A stretch of 64,000 nucleotides of DNA from Littorina saxatilis. Taxonomy: Eukaryota > Mollusca > Gastropoda > Littorinimorpha > Littorinidae. The stretch lies in contig NC_090253.1 of NCBI RefSeq assembly GCF_037325665.1, forward strand, positions 14,943,782-15,007,781, written 5' to 3'. The notes beneath the pieces were generated by a model that worked only from the letters and a program-made list of their open reading frames with translations, was not told the origin of the DNA and searched no databases. Position numbers and translations under genes: made by a program. This document shows positions 10,980 through 20,969 of the stretch, piece after piece. Position 1 is the first letter of the stretch; the number at the start of each line of letters is the position of its first letter.

Positions 10980-12756
10980 GGACCATGTAAGATTGGACCA
11001 TGTAAGGTTGGACCATGTAAGATTGGACCATGTAAGGTTGGACCATGTAAGATTGGACCATGCAGGGTTGGACCATGCAAGGTTGGACCATGTAAGATTG
11101 GACCATGCAAGATTGGACCATGTAAGATTGGACCATGTAAGGTTGAACCATGTAAGGTTGGACCATGTAAGATTGGACCATGTAAGATTGGACCATGTAA
11201 GGTTGGACAATGTAAGGTTGGACCATGTAAGATTGGACCATGTAAGGTTGGACCATGTAAGGTTGGACCATGTAAGGTTGGACCATGCAAGGTTGGACCA
11301 TGTAAGATTGGACCATGTAAGGTTGGACCATGTAAGGTTGGACCATGCAAGGTTGGACCATGTAAGATTGGACCATGCAAGATTGGACCATGCAAGATTG
11401 GACCATGTAAGATTGCACCATGTAAGGTTGGACCATGTAAGGTTGGACCATGTAAGATTGGACCATGTAAGATTGGACCATGCAAGGTTGGACCATGTAA
11501 GGTTGGACCATGTAAGATTGGACCATGTAAGGTTGGACCATGTAAGGTTGGACCATGCAAGGTTGGACCATGTAAGATTGGACCATGTAAGGTTGGACCA
11601 TGTAAGGTTGGACCATGCAAGGTTGGACCATGTAAGATTGGACCATGCAAGATTGGACCATGCAAGATTGGACCATGTAAGATTGGACCATGTAAGGTTG
11701 GACCATGTAAGGTTGGACCATGCACGATTGGACCATGTAAGGTTGGACCATGTAAGATTGGACCATGCAAGGTTGGACCATGTAAGGTTGGACCATGTAA
11801 GATTGGACCATGCAGGGTTGGACCATGCAAGGTTGGACCATGTAAGATTGGACCATGCAAGATTGGACCATGTAAGATTGGACCATGTAAGGTTGAACCA
11901 TGTAAGGTTGGACCATGTAAGATTGGACCATGTAAGATTGGACCATGTAAGGTTGGACCATGTAAGGTTGGACCATGTAAGATTGGACCATGTAAGGTTG
12001 GACCATGTAAGGTTGGACCATGTAAGGTTGGACCATGCAAGGTTGGACCATGTAAGATTGGACCATGTAAGGTTGGACCATGTAAGGTTGGACCATGTAA
12101 GATTGGACCATGTAAGATTGGACCATGCAAGGTTGGACCATGTAAGGTTGGACCATGTAAGATTGGACCATGTAAGGTTGGACCATGTAAGGTTGGACCA
12201 TGTAAGATTGGAGCATGCAAGGTTGGACCATGTAAGATTGGACCATGCAAGATTGGACCATGTAAGATTGGACCATGTAAGGTTGGACCATGTAAGGTTG
12301 GACCATGTAAGGTTGGACCATGTAAGATTGGACCATGCAAGATTGGACCATGCAAGATTGGACCATGTAAGATTGGACCATGTAAGGTTGGACCATGTAA
12401 GGTTGGACCATGTAAGGTTGGACCATGTAAGATTGGACCATGTAAGATTGGACCATGCAAGATTGGACCATGTAAGATTGGACCATGTAAGGTTGGACCA
12501 TGTAAGGTTGGACCATGTAAGGTTGGACCATGTAAGGTTGGACCATGTAAGATTGGACCATGCAAGGTTGGACCATGCAAGGTTGGACCATGCAAGATTG
12601 GACCATGCAAGATTGGACCATGTAAGATTGGACCATGTAAGGTTGAACCATGTAAGGTTGGACCATGTAAGATGGGACCATGTAAGATTGGACCATGTAA
12701 GGTTGGACCATGTAAGGTTGGACCATGTAAGATTGGACCATGTAAGATTGGACCAT
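10980..12756 (-). repeat. 15-bp tandem array, right arm, 118 units
   Basis: Same unit in inverted orientation (GGACCATGTAAGATT), again without indels. Rare variants recur at exactly 750-bp intervals: GGTTGAACC at 11,141, 11,891 and 12,641, and GCAGGG at 11,061 and 11,811. This reveals a 50-unit higher-order repeat. The order of variants does not mirror that of the left array. Confidence 0.95.
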
Positions 12757-13615
12757 GCGTGACCCAACATGTTTTAAAATCGTCACCACGAGTTTTCGTC
12801 ACACTCAACAATGGGACTTTAATTAGTGTACAGATGCTAGTTGTCTGATTGGTCAGTTTGAGAATCAACAGAGCTCTCGTGGATCCACGGAAACACGTGG
12901 AAAAAAACAACAAGAGAAAAAACGGCTTCGCGATGCGCTAAACAATGAATTGTTTACGGTATATAATATTTTATTTACGGTATATAATGTATTATTTACC
13001 AAATCATGAATTATATAGCGGAAACCTATTATATAGCTATATAAAGCATTATTTAGTGTAATAATACTATTTCAAGGCAAAAACAGTAAATAATAAATTA
13101 TTTATCTAAATAATAAATTATTTATCTAAATAATAAATTATTTATCTAAATAATAAATTATTTATCTAAATAATATTTTATTTAGATAAATAATATTTTA
13201 TTTAGATAAATAATATTTTATTTACATATAATATTTTATTTATCTAAATAATATTTTATTTAGATAAATAATATTTTATTTATCTAAATAATATTTTATT
13301 TATTTAAATAACACTTTATTTACATATAATATATTGTTTAGAGAAAACGCGTAATTATTTATAAATAATGAGTTATTTACAAACACAATCTCTTATTTAT
13401 GCTAAACAATGCATTATTTAGTGCTCTGGGCTCTCTTTTTTCTGTATCTGTAAATAATGCATTGTTTAATTTAAACAATGCATTATTTAGCTAAATAATG
13501 CATGATATAGCTAAATAAAGCATTGTTTAGCTAAATAACGCGTTATTTAGCTAAATAATGTGTTATTTAGACATCAAGAGCTAAAAGGGACTTTTGCACC
13601 ATTCGGATTGCCATA

Positions 13616-13621
13616 CTCCTG
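13616..13621. repeat. Right target-site duplication CTCCTG
   Basis: Matches 8,341-8,346 and lies directly next to the element's right tip. Confidence 0.85.
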
Positions 13622-14805
13622 TCTGTCCGTCTACTGTCAAATTCCGGTCTGAGTGGGTGCGAGTCGTCAGCCAAAATCTTCTGTACCTTGTCAGTCAGTC
13701 GTCGTTCATGTGTTGATGTGAAATTGTCCTGCTTCCTCCCTACCACCCCACTTGCTTTCCTGATGAATTTATCTAATCTATCCCTGTCTTGCTTGTTGAT
13801 GTTGCCACCCCAACACACGGAGCCAAAGTACAACACACTATTGCACGTTGAAGTGTAAAACATCTGAAGGATTTCTTGTCTGATGTTAAAAGACCTGAGT
13901 TTTCTCAAAAAGTACAGGCGAGAGTGGAGTTTCTTCACAAGGGCATCAGAGTTTGGTTTCCATGTCAACTTATTGTCTATAATCACCCCCAAATACTTAT
14001 ACTGCTCTACCTTCTCTACGACCTCCCCCTTGATCACTATCTCCCTGTGTACATGTTCCCCCCTCCTGTTGTCCATTATCATTTCCTTTGTCTTCCCCAC
14101 ATTAAGCTCTAAATAGTTGTTTTCACACCACCCCACAAACCTATCTACCTCCTGCCTGTAGTCAGAGTCGTCGTCAACAGTCAGCAGTCCGGTCAGTCCA
14201 GTGTCGTCAGCAAACTTGGTTATGGGGCAGGAGTCACTAGAACTTCTGAAATCTGCTGTGTAGAGAAAAAAAAGAAAAAGTGAGAGTACTGTGCCTTGTG
14301 GTGCCCCTGTGTTTGTGCAGATTGTGTCTGAAACTGATTGCCCCCCCCACCCTAACATACTGTGGCCTGTTTGTCAGGTAGTCCATAACCCAGAGGATGG
14401 TGGCTGCTGGGACATTCATGCTAAAAAGCTTCTCCGCCATTAAATGAGGCTGTATAGTATTAAAAGCGCTGGAAAAATCAAAGAACATCAAGCGAATATA
14501 AGAGCCAGGCTTTTCTAAATGAGAGTAGATCTTGTTTAAAACATTCAACACAGCATCATCAACACTCCTGTTTTTCCTGTATGCAAACTGACATGGATCA
14601 ATAAAATCTTTCACACAATCACTCAATTTGAACAAAACAACTCTCTCAAAGACTTTCATACAAACAGAAGTAAGTGCCACAGGTCTCAGGTCATTCATGG
14701 TTATCACAGTCTTTTTCTTTGGCACAGGAACAATGCATGAAGTTTTCCATAGGGCAAATTCTATAAGCAAGGTAAATTCAAGCGGATATCAAAGTAAACT
14801 ATCAA
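13616..14805 (-). mobile_element. L2/CR1-like LINE, reverse transcriptase region (right part of a split element)
   Basis: Minus-strand ORF2 fragments cover most of a LINE reverse transcriptase: RPVALTSVCMKVFERVV, QFAYRKNRSVDDAVL, FFDFSSAFNTIQP, GAPQGTVLS, the catalytic-loop FADDTGL, LNVGKTKEM and YKYLGVIIDNKLTW, then the post-RT region. The endonuclease half is absent, as expected for a 5'-truncated insertion. One frame change lies in a run of eight G's near 14,341. The coding sequence is then interrupted by the palindromic element and resumes at 8,346. The last codons MAIRMVQKSLLALDV seen in the open frame belong to the inserted element's tip, not to the LINE. Confidence 0.85.
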
Positions 14806-15079
14806 ATTACAACTTAATCACTGACTTAAAAAAAAAAGCACATACACAAATATCTTCTCTCACCCCACCAGCAACAGCACCACTAAAACAACCTCAGTGT
14901 AAAAATACTCACAACTAAAAGATGAAAGCGTAATTAACTGACTACACTACATAGCACCCAGGACGATATCCAAATTAACAACCCCCCATGCATACTATCT
15001 AAAGATTTATAAATCTTCCTTTTTCAAAAAGTAACCACAGAATGTATGATCTTTGCACCCGTGTACAAACTATAACTTA

Positions 15080-15790
15080 ACAATAATAAGTCGCGTAAAG
15101 CAAAATTATTACATTTAGTCAATCCAGTGTGGAACTCATAGAGAGTGAAACTGAATGCACTGCGTGTTTGTTTTAACCAAGACTAGTAGCCTGGCCGAGA
15201 AACATTTAGGAACCTACGCCAAACAAGATGGAATGGCCGAGAAAGCGCTGGCTAGCCAAAGACCAAAAGAGAGGCACGATAGTCAGGCTTGTCTCCGCGA
15301 AGCATGCGAACGTTGTACCTCACTCATCTACTTTCTATAACGATGAGCACCATTTTAAAGTAAAGGTAAAAAATGTTTGATTCAGATTTTCATATTGAAT
15401 ACAATGGAGTCATTTAAAAAAAAATCTGTTCATGAAAATTCGATTTTAATGACAACTTTAATGAGCAAACTAATTAAAAGCTTCCAACTGAGCTGAAATG
15501 CAATCCGATAGTCCTGACTGAGTGCTTGGCCAAAGTTTCATTTAAAAAAATGAGGGCGTGACAGTGCCGCCTCAACTTTAACTAAAACCTCATATGACGT
15601 CTTAAAAGACATTTATCAACAAAATGGAAAAGAGATCCGATTATTTCTTTGGGCCCGAAGAACTTGTGTGTAATGTTTCTCAGTTGACGACTGGTCAGTG
15701 TTTTTTTCTGGGAATCGCTCTACACACTTACACACGTTTACACACACACACACACACACACACAACACACACACAGTGACACTCACTGTA
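15080..15790 (+). mobile_element. Family A interspersed repeat, diverged copy
   Basis: Shares AAGTCGCGTAAAGC, GAGGGCGTGACAGTGCCGCC, CATATGACGTC and GAATCGCTCTACACAC landmarks, in order, with the well-preserved copies at 28,295 and 51,245, but with many substitutions. It is followed by an AC run at about 15,738-15,775. I saw no gene between 14,806 and 15,080. Confidence 0.65.
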
Positions 15791-16049
15791 CATCTAACTG
15801 ATTTGTTGTGCATTTTCATTATTTCTTTAGGCTCAGAGGCGATGAAACCAAGATTACCCTTATACAAGATAATAGGCTGAAATATTTGTTTATATCCCAT
15901 ATCCGACTAAAGTGTAGCACTGCCATTACGAAATAACGTTATTTTGGGTTGGAGAAAGCTCTTTGCCGATGAGAGGAATCGATCAGGCAAGTCGTGCTTT
16001 TATTTGTTCTCAAACAGAGCACATCCGCATTTTTCCTTGCCCGGAAGCT

Positions 16050-16075
16050 TTACGCAGCGTGGTCACGTGATCGGA
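16050..16075 (+). promoter_or_regulatory. Probable TMEM97 core promoter motifs: ETS-like and palindromic E-box
   Basis: CCCGGAAGC, an ETS-type core, is followed by GGTCACGTGATC, an E-box with the TCACGTGA palindrome, about 30 bp before the start codon. Mammalian TMEM97 is a known sterol-responsive SREBP target, and E-boxes of this form can bind SREBP, USF or TFEB-type factors. Factor identity here is inferred. Confidence 0.4.
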
Positions 16076-16100
16076 TGATCGTCTGCTCGGACTGGGGACA

Positions 16101-19100
16101 ATGGCTCGTCTACTTGATATCGTGTTTTTCTTGTATTTTCTGACTCACATACCGATTGCGATGTTCATTGACTCTCAGGCTGTGATTCCACAACGTTACT
16201 ATCCTCAGCAGGTAATTTTTCATGTGTGTCTTGTGATTATAGCGTCTAGTTGAGCCTTTTAATCCGATGTGTTTTACTTTTAGCCGTGTTTTATCACATG
16301 CGACCTTCCCCCTTTTGCTTGATATCTCTACTATCCTTGCACCGATGGTCGTGGTGGGCAGGTGGTCGTTGTGGAGGTGTCGTCGCCACAAAAGTGTTGA
16401 CTGTATCGTGTATACTACAGTCGAACGTACCCGAGGGGCACCTGCTTCAGGTGTGTAGATAAAAACAAAAGATAGTCTCGAGGTGTGCTAAGAAAAAGAG
16501 TCCACACAATGTTTATGGACAGCATATCAAACAGTTATGCGCTGCTAATTTGCCCACAAAGGGCGGGTACTCATGAATTGTGTTGTCAAAGGACAGACCC
16601 CGATACAATTTTCACTGTACTACCTGCAGCACTAACACTGCGACAAGAAATCGAATGCTGTTTCTTTCTCTTGCAGCTGGTGGAGCTGAAAAACTGGTAC
16701 TGCCGTGAGTTCAGAGACCCCATGATGGTGGATCCCCCAGGGTGGTTCCGTTCCTTTGTTTTCTGTGAAGTGGCCGTGCAGTTTCCATTCTTCTTTGTCG
16801 CTGCCTTCGCATATTTGAAAGGTAAAGTAGTACCCTGCATTTCAAAGGCACAACTCTTTCCGCGTGGACAGTTCAGCTCATCGACTCACATCTGGCAACG
16901 CTTTTACGTGGGATAAGAACATCTCTCCACTGGAGCACATTCCAAAAATGAACAGCCTGGGTGTTACAAGGGATAAGACCATCCCTCCACTTGGTCACAT
17001 ACCAACACTGAACAGCCTGGGTGTTACATGGGATAAGAACATCCCTCCACTTGGTCACATACCAACACTGAACAGCTTGAGTGTTACATGGGATAAGACC
17101 ATCCCTCCACTTGGTCACATACCAACACTGAACAGCCTGGGTGTTACATAGGATAAGAACATCCCTCCACTTGGTCACATACCAACACTGAACAGCCTGG
17201 GTGTTACATGGGATAAGAACATCCCTCCACTTGGTCACATACCAACACTGAACAGCCTGGGTACTCTCTGTGCACAGTAGGACTTTTTATTAATTAATTT
17301 TGTTAAAGACACGAGGCGGGGATGTAGCTCAGTCGGTAGCGCGCTGAATTTGTATCCAGTTGGCCGCTGTCAGCGTGAGTTCGTCCCCACGTTCGGCGAG
17401 AGATTTATTTCTCAGAACACCCCCGTGTGTACACGCAAGCACAAGACCAAGTGCGCACGAAAAAGATCCTGTAATCCATGTCAGAGTTCGGTGGGTTATA
17501 GAAACACGAAAATACCCAGCATGCTTCCTCCGAAAACGGCGTATGGCTGCCTAAATGGCGGGGTAAAAAACGGTCATACACGTAAAATTCCACTCGTGCA
17601 AAAAAACACACGAGTGTACGTGGGAGTTTCAGCCCACGAACGCAGAAGAAGAAGAAGAAGAAGAAGAAGAAGTTAAAGACACTATAGTGGCCTTGTATCA
17701 AATTAATTAATCAAAAAATATCAACTCACCACAGTAAGTACGTCATCAGGATGTTAATCTTGGGGTATGTGTCAAAGAGGAGTGACAGTCTTTTCTTATG
17801 TAAAAGCCTAGCCAGATCTGAGATGGTGAGCCGTATTGTTTTCACAAGAAGGAGAAGGCCTCTTTTTCCTGTCATGCTATGCTAACTTTATTTTTCTGTC
17901 CCCAGAACTAGAGTATATTTGGGACATAACGTGATTATATATGCCAAGATGTAGTCCTGTCATTTTTGAGTCACTTGAGAAAAAGTGACTCTATGTAATC
18001 GGTCAGTGTTAGTCTGTCCGGCCGGCCGGCCGGCCGTCCGTAGACACCACCTTAACGTTGGACTTTTCTCGGAAACTATCAAAGCGATCCGGCTCATATT
18101 TTGTTTAGTCGTGACCTCCAATGACCTCTACACTTTAACGATGGTTTCGTTGACCTTTGACCTTTTTCAAGGTCACAGGTCAGCGTCAAAGGAAAAATTA
18201 GACATTTTATATCTTTGACAAAGTTCATCGGATGTGATTGAAACTTTGTAGGATTATTCTTTACATCAAAGTATTTACATCTGTAGCCTTTTACGAACGT
18301 TATCAGAAAAACAAGGGAGATAACTAGCCTTTTCTGTTCGGCAACACACAACTTAACGTTGGGCTTTTCTCGGAAACTATAAAAGTGACCAGGCTCAAAT
18401 TTTATGTGAACGTGACTCCCAGTGACCTCTACACTTTGACGTCTGCTTTGGTGACCTTTGACCTTTTTCAAGGTCACAGGTATGTCTTGAAGGAAAAAAA
18501 TTGAAATATCATATCTCTGAAACTATTCATCGGATTTGATTCAAACTTTATAGGATTATTCTTTACATCAAATTATTTACATCTGTATTGTGTTGTGAAT
18601 AGCAATTTCTTCCTGTCCATCTGATGCCTCATATAATATTCAGAACTGCGAAAGTGACTCGATCGAGCGTTTGCTCGTCTTGTTTTGTTTTTGTTTGCTT
18701 AACGCCCAGCCGACCACGAAGGGCCATATCAGGGCGGTGCTGCTTTGACATATAACGTGCGCCACACACAAGACAGAAGTCGCAGCACAGGCTTCATGCC
18801 TCACCCAGTCACATTATTCTGACACCAGACCAACCAGTCCTAGCACTAACCCCATAATGCCAGACGCCAGGCGGAGCAGCCACTAGATTGCCAATTTTAA
18901 AGTCTTAGGTATGACCCGGCCGGGGTTCGAACCCATGACCTCCCGATCACGGGGCGGACGCCTTACCACTAGGCCACCGTGCCGGTGCCAGTCCTGTCAT
19001 TGCAGGTATCCTCCTGTTAAGGCTGCCAAAAACCTGAGAAAATGAGGTCTTACTTCAAGGGAGGGAATTTGAAATGGAAAATGTTATTGATGGTTACCGT

Positions 19101-19311
19101 TATGTGCAGAACATTTTGAAAAAAACCCAGTGTCTTAAAACAGGGGAAGGGGATGTCAAATAGGGCGTCTGGAAAGGGTAATTCTACTGTTGTGCGTACT
19201 GAATGGTTTCATCAAGTCTTCAAGAAATTATAAACACTGCCTGTGCACTGTTCATAACAAGTACATTATGTTTGATTCATTTGAAATTCAGTGCCCAATC
19301 TTGAATTGTTC

Positions 19312-19362
<51 letters not shown>

Positions 19363-19371
19363 CAGAGAGAG

Positions 19372-19402
<31 letters not shown>

Positions 19403-19774
19403 GAATCGTCATGCATTTCATTACTTTTCCATTCGGGTAAGCTACAATGTTTTGCCTGCAAGTTGATCAGCTATAATTGCATCGTATGCTGCTTTGTTTG
19501 TTTCGTTTGTGAAGGTGCTGCCAAGGCCAGATGGATTCGAATTCCAGCTATCATCTATTCCTCCCATGTTGCAACGACGCTCATCGCCATTTTCTTCCAC
19601 ACTCTGACTTACGACTTCAGCCAGTCCAAGCATCCTGGGCCTCGTACCATGGATGAACGTTTGACCCTTTGCGGCATTTACTCCCCTTATTTCATTTTAC
19701 CTGTCATGATTTTGCTGGACGCTTGCTTCAGCTCAGCATACAGGGAGCCTGTGAATAAAGCAAAAATGAGGTAG
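16101..19774 (+). CDS. TMEM97: TMEM97 / sigma-2 receptor (EXPERA family membrane protein)
   Basis: Three exons, 16,101-16,211, 16,677-16,821 and 19,515-19,774, join in phase to 171 codons (human about 176). The N-terminus reads MARLLDIVFFLYFLTHIPIA. Shared family motifs include FIDSQAVIP, REFRDPMMVDPPGWFRSF, FCEVAVQFPFF, RWIRIPAIIYSSH and DERLTLCGIYSPYF. Asp24 and Asp51 correspond to the two acidic residues (Asp29 and Asp56 in human) needed for ligand binding. Four hydrophobic membrane segments are evident. The family acts in endoplasmic reticulum and lysosomal membranes in sterol handling and NPC1 turnover. The C-terminus ends NKAKMR, a basic tail like the vertebrate retrieval signal. Splice sites are CAG/gtaatt, ttgcag/CTGG, AAAG/gtaaag and gaag/GTGC. 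Intron 2 carries a 60-bp tandem repeat and several mobile elements. Confidence 0.92.
16921..17262 (+). repeat. 60-bp tandem repeat in TMEM97 intron 2
   Basis: About 5.7 copies of a 60-bp unit containing CTCCACTTGGTCACATACC and AACAGCCTGGGTGTTACA. The first copy is the most diverged and the rest differ at a few positions. Confidence 0.9.
17313..17671 (+). mobile_element. tRNA-headed SINE, family C, with target-site duplication
   Basis: The head GGGGATGTAGCTCAGTCGG carries an A-box-like motif, followed by GAGTTCGTCCCC as a B-box. A shared body and a (GAA)n tail follow. GTTAAAGACAC flanks both sides (17,302 and 17,672), showing a retroposition event. Open frames with KHKTKCARKRSCNPCQSS-type peptides here and in other copies are SINE by-products. 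Confidence 0.85.
17966..18684 (+). mobile_element. GAGTCACTT-ended repeat with two internal subunits, copy 1
   Basis: Begins TTTGAGTCACTTGAG and ends near AAAGTGACTCGATCGAG. Two tandem subunits of roughly 300 bp each carry TTAACGTTGG, TCTCGGAAACTAT and TTGACCTTTGACC. Copy 2 is reversed at 54,129-54,664. Confidence 0.75.
18690..18986 (-). mobile_element. tRNA-headed SINE, family D, copy 1
   Basis: Reverse complement of the element at 43,245-43,549. Its head includes GGCCTAGTGGTAAGGCG (A-box) and GGGTTCGAACCCC (B-box). Confidence 0.8.
19315..19404. repeat. (GA)n/(GACA)n microsatellite
   Basis: GAGA runs alternate with GACAGACA blocks, just upstream of TMEM97 exon 3. Confidence 0.9.
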
Positions 19775-20324
19775 TATTTTTATTTTTCCCCCAAAATGTC
19801 CCCATATAGCAGAGTACTTAATACTCGTAATTATACGTGATTTAATGAGCTCTCAAAGATGTTCAGGTCAAAATCAGTGCATACTCAGTTAAAGAGTTTT
19901 TATTTTTCTAATGATAATGTGTATGTTTGTCCATGGCAAAGACCATTAGGTCGATGTATTTGGCTATGTTTTGTTTTGTCTGAAGTTGAACATTTCATTT
20001 ATTTTTTTGATCCACATTCTGACTGCCAATACAGAGTAATAAGCAGAAACGAGTGCCAGCACTCGCATTATTAGGGTCTCTGTTGCATGCTTGTTAATGT
20101 TTGTTTTAGTGTAGCTTTTTTTTTAGCGTAACACTAACAGCATAGCAATTTCTATGCTACAAGGCATGCTACGCTGAGAAAGTTACACTTACATTATAAA
20201 CAGATAGGCTGTACATTGTGGCATGTGTTCTTGCAGGATACTCTTATTCAACATAAATAAGCCTGGATGGATCCATGATGGTTTACATGATAGTTTGCTT
20301 GAGAAGGATGTTAGCCCCCCCCCG

Positions 20325-20640
20325 AAAAGTTGTATGTTTCTGGTAACATGGCTAAAACAAAATAGGGTAGGTAGGTAGGGATTTTTTAAATTTTTTTTTG
20401 GTCAGGGTAGAAAATAACTATACAGTGACGCAAAGAGACTGGACTTACTATACAAAGAGAAAGACAACACATTACAAAACAAATGAGACAAAAGGGATGC
20501 GGGGTTATCCCCCTTGTGTAGTCTGCCGTCTGTTACAGTACTTTCGTTTTGATGCTTTTTTTTTTATTTTTACAAATGCAATAAAAAAAAGTCGAGGCGG
20601 GAAAAAACTAGGTAGGGTCAGGTGACCAGAAACATACTTT
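20325..20640. mobile_element. MITE with GTATGTTTCTGGT-type termini
   Basis: The left end GTATGTTTCTGGTAACATG is matched by the inverted GGTGACCAGAAACATAC at the right end; the interior is A/T-rich with GGTAGGTAGG. Confidence 0.6.
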
Positions 20641-20690
20641 GTTTTTGTGCCCTACCATTAAGGTGCTTTTAAACCGTGACACTCTGATTA

Positions 20691-20969
20691 GGCCAAAAAA
20701 AAAAATAGGTGTGGTTACGGTAACATAGCCAAAAAAAATAGGGTAGGAAGGTAGGCAATCACTTTTTTTTTTTTTTACTTTTTTTTCTAATGTGTACAAA
20801 TTAAACCTACTTGACAGGGAAATAAGTGTGCGACTCGGGCGATTTTGCTTTCATTGCGTTTTCTGCACTCGGTTTTTTTTTTGACAAATGTAATAAAAAG
20901 TTATAGGGTCGGCTCCTAAAAATAGGGTAGGTCGGGTTACCGTAACCACACCTATTTTTTTTTTAGGCC
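20691..20969. mobile_element. GGCC(A)n MITE with TTA duplication
   Basis: Terminal inverted repeats are GGCC followed by an A-run, then TAGGTGTGGTTACGGTAAC. TTA lies on both flanks, which fits a PIF/Harbinger-like 3-bp duplication. The region 20,970-22,386 downstream, probably TMEM97 3' UTR and intergenic DNA, shows nothing else I recognise apart from a possible AATAAA at 21,314. Confidence 0.75.

Larger units (their letters stand above)
8347..13615. mobile_element. Giant palindromic fold-back transposable element
   Basis: The element is 5,269 bp and almost entirely inverted repeat. Its tips are TATGGCAATCCGAATGG and the exact reverse complement. Arms in order: tip (8,347-8,392 / 13,570-13,615), AT-rich TAAATAA module (about 8,393-9,010 / 12,952-13,569), unique inner module (9,011-9,205 / 12,757-12,951), 15-bp tandem array (9,206-10,970 / 10,980-12,756), and a 12-bp loop. 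The non-array parts of the arms have equal length (859 bp) and looked identical wherever I compared them, which suggests a recent insertion or arm-to-arm conversion. A 6-bp (or 7-bp) duplication flanks it. No transposase or other protein is recognisable, so it would need enzymes supplied in trans. The architecture resembles fold-back elements such as Drosophila FB and sea-urchin TU, but the superfamily is undetermined. Confidence 0.9.

Noticed and set aside
9206-12756. CRISPR-like repeat array
   Set aside because: The 15-bp units are contiguous with no spacers, and the DNA is clearly animal.
9049-12913. Giant repeat proteins of 1,218-1,237 residues on both strands
   Set aside because: They follow from a stop-free 15-bp unit and from the palindrome; the same protein appears on both strands, and no domain or splice context supports it.
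13567-13614. MAIRMVQKSLLALDV as the natural LINE C-terminus
   Set aside because: These codons lie in the tip of the inserted palindromic element and recur in mirror form at 8,348.
8347-13615. Palindrome as a long-read artefact (missed adapter)
   Set aside because: Unlikely: the mirror stops exactly at a 6-bp duplication, the flanking LINE continues on both sides in frame, and the array variants are not mirrored. It still deserves a spanning-read check.
17313-17400. True tRNA gene at a GGGGATGTAGCTCAGTCGG start
   Set aside because: It lacks a closed acceptor stem and is followed by a SINE body, tail and target duplication. The same holds for the heads at 30,768, 35,481, 43,245 and 63,107.
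18094-18477. 127-codon minus-strand frame, repeated at 54,224-54,550
   Set aside because: It lies wholly inside a repeat family, is not conserved between the subunits, and has no domain.
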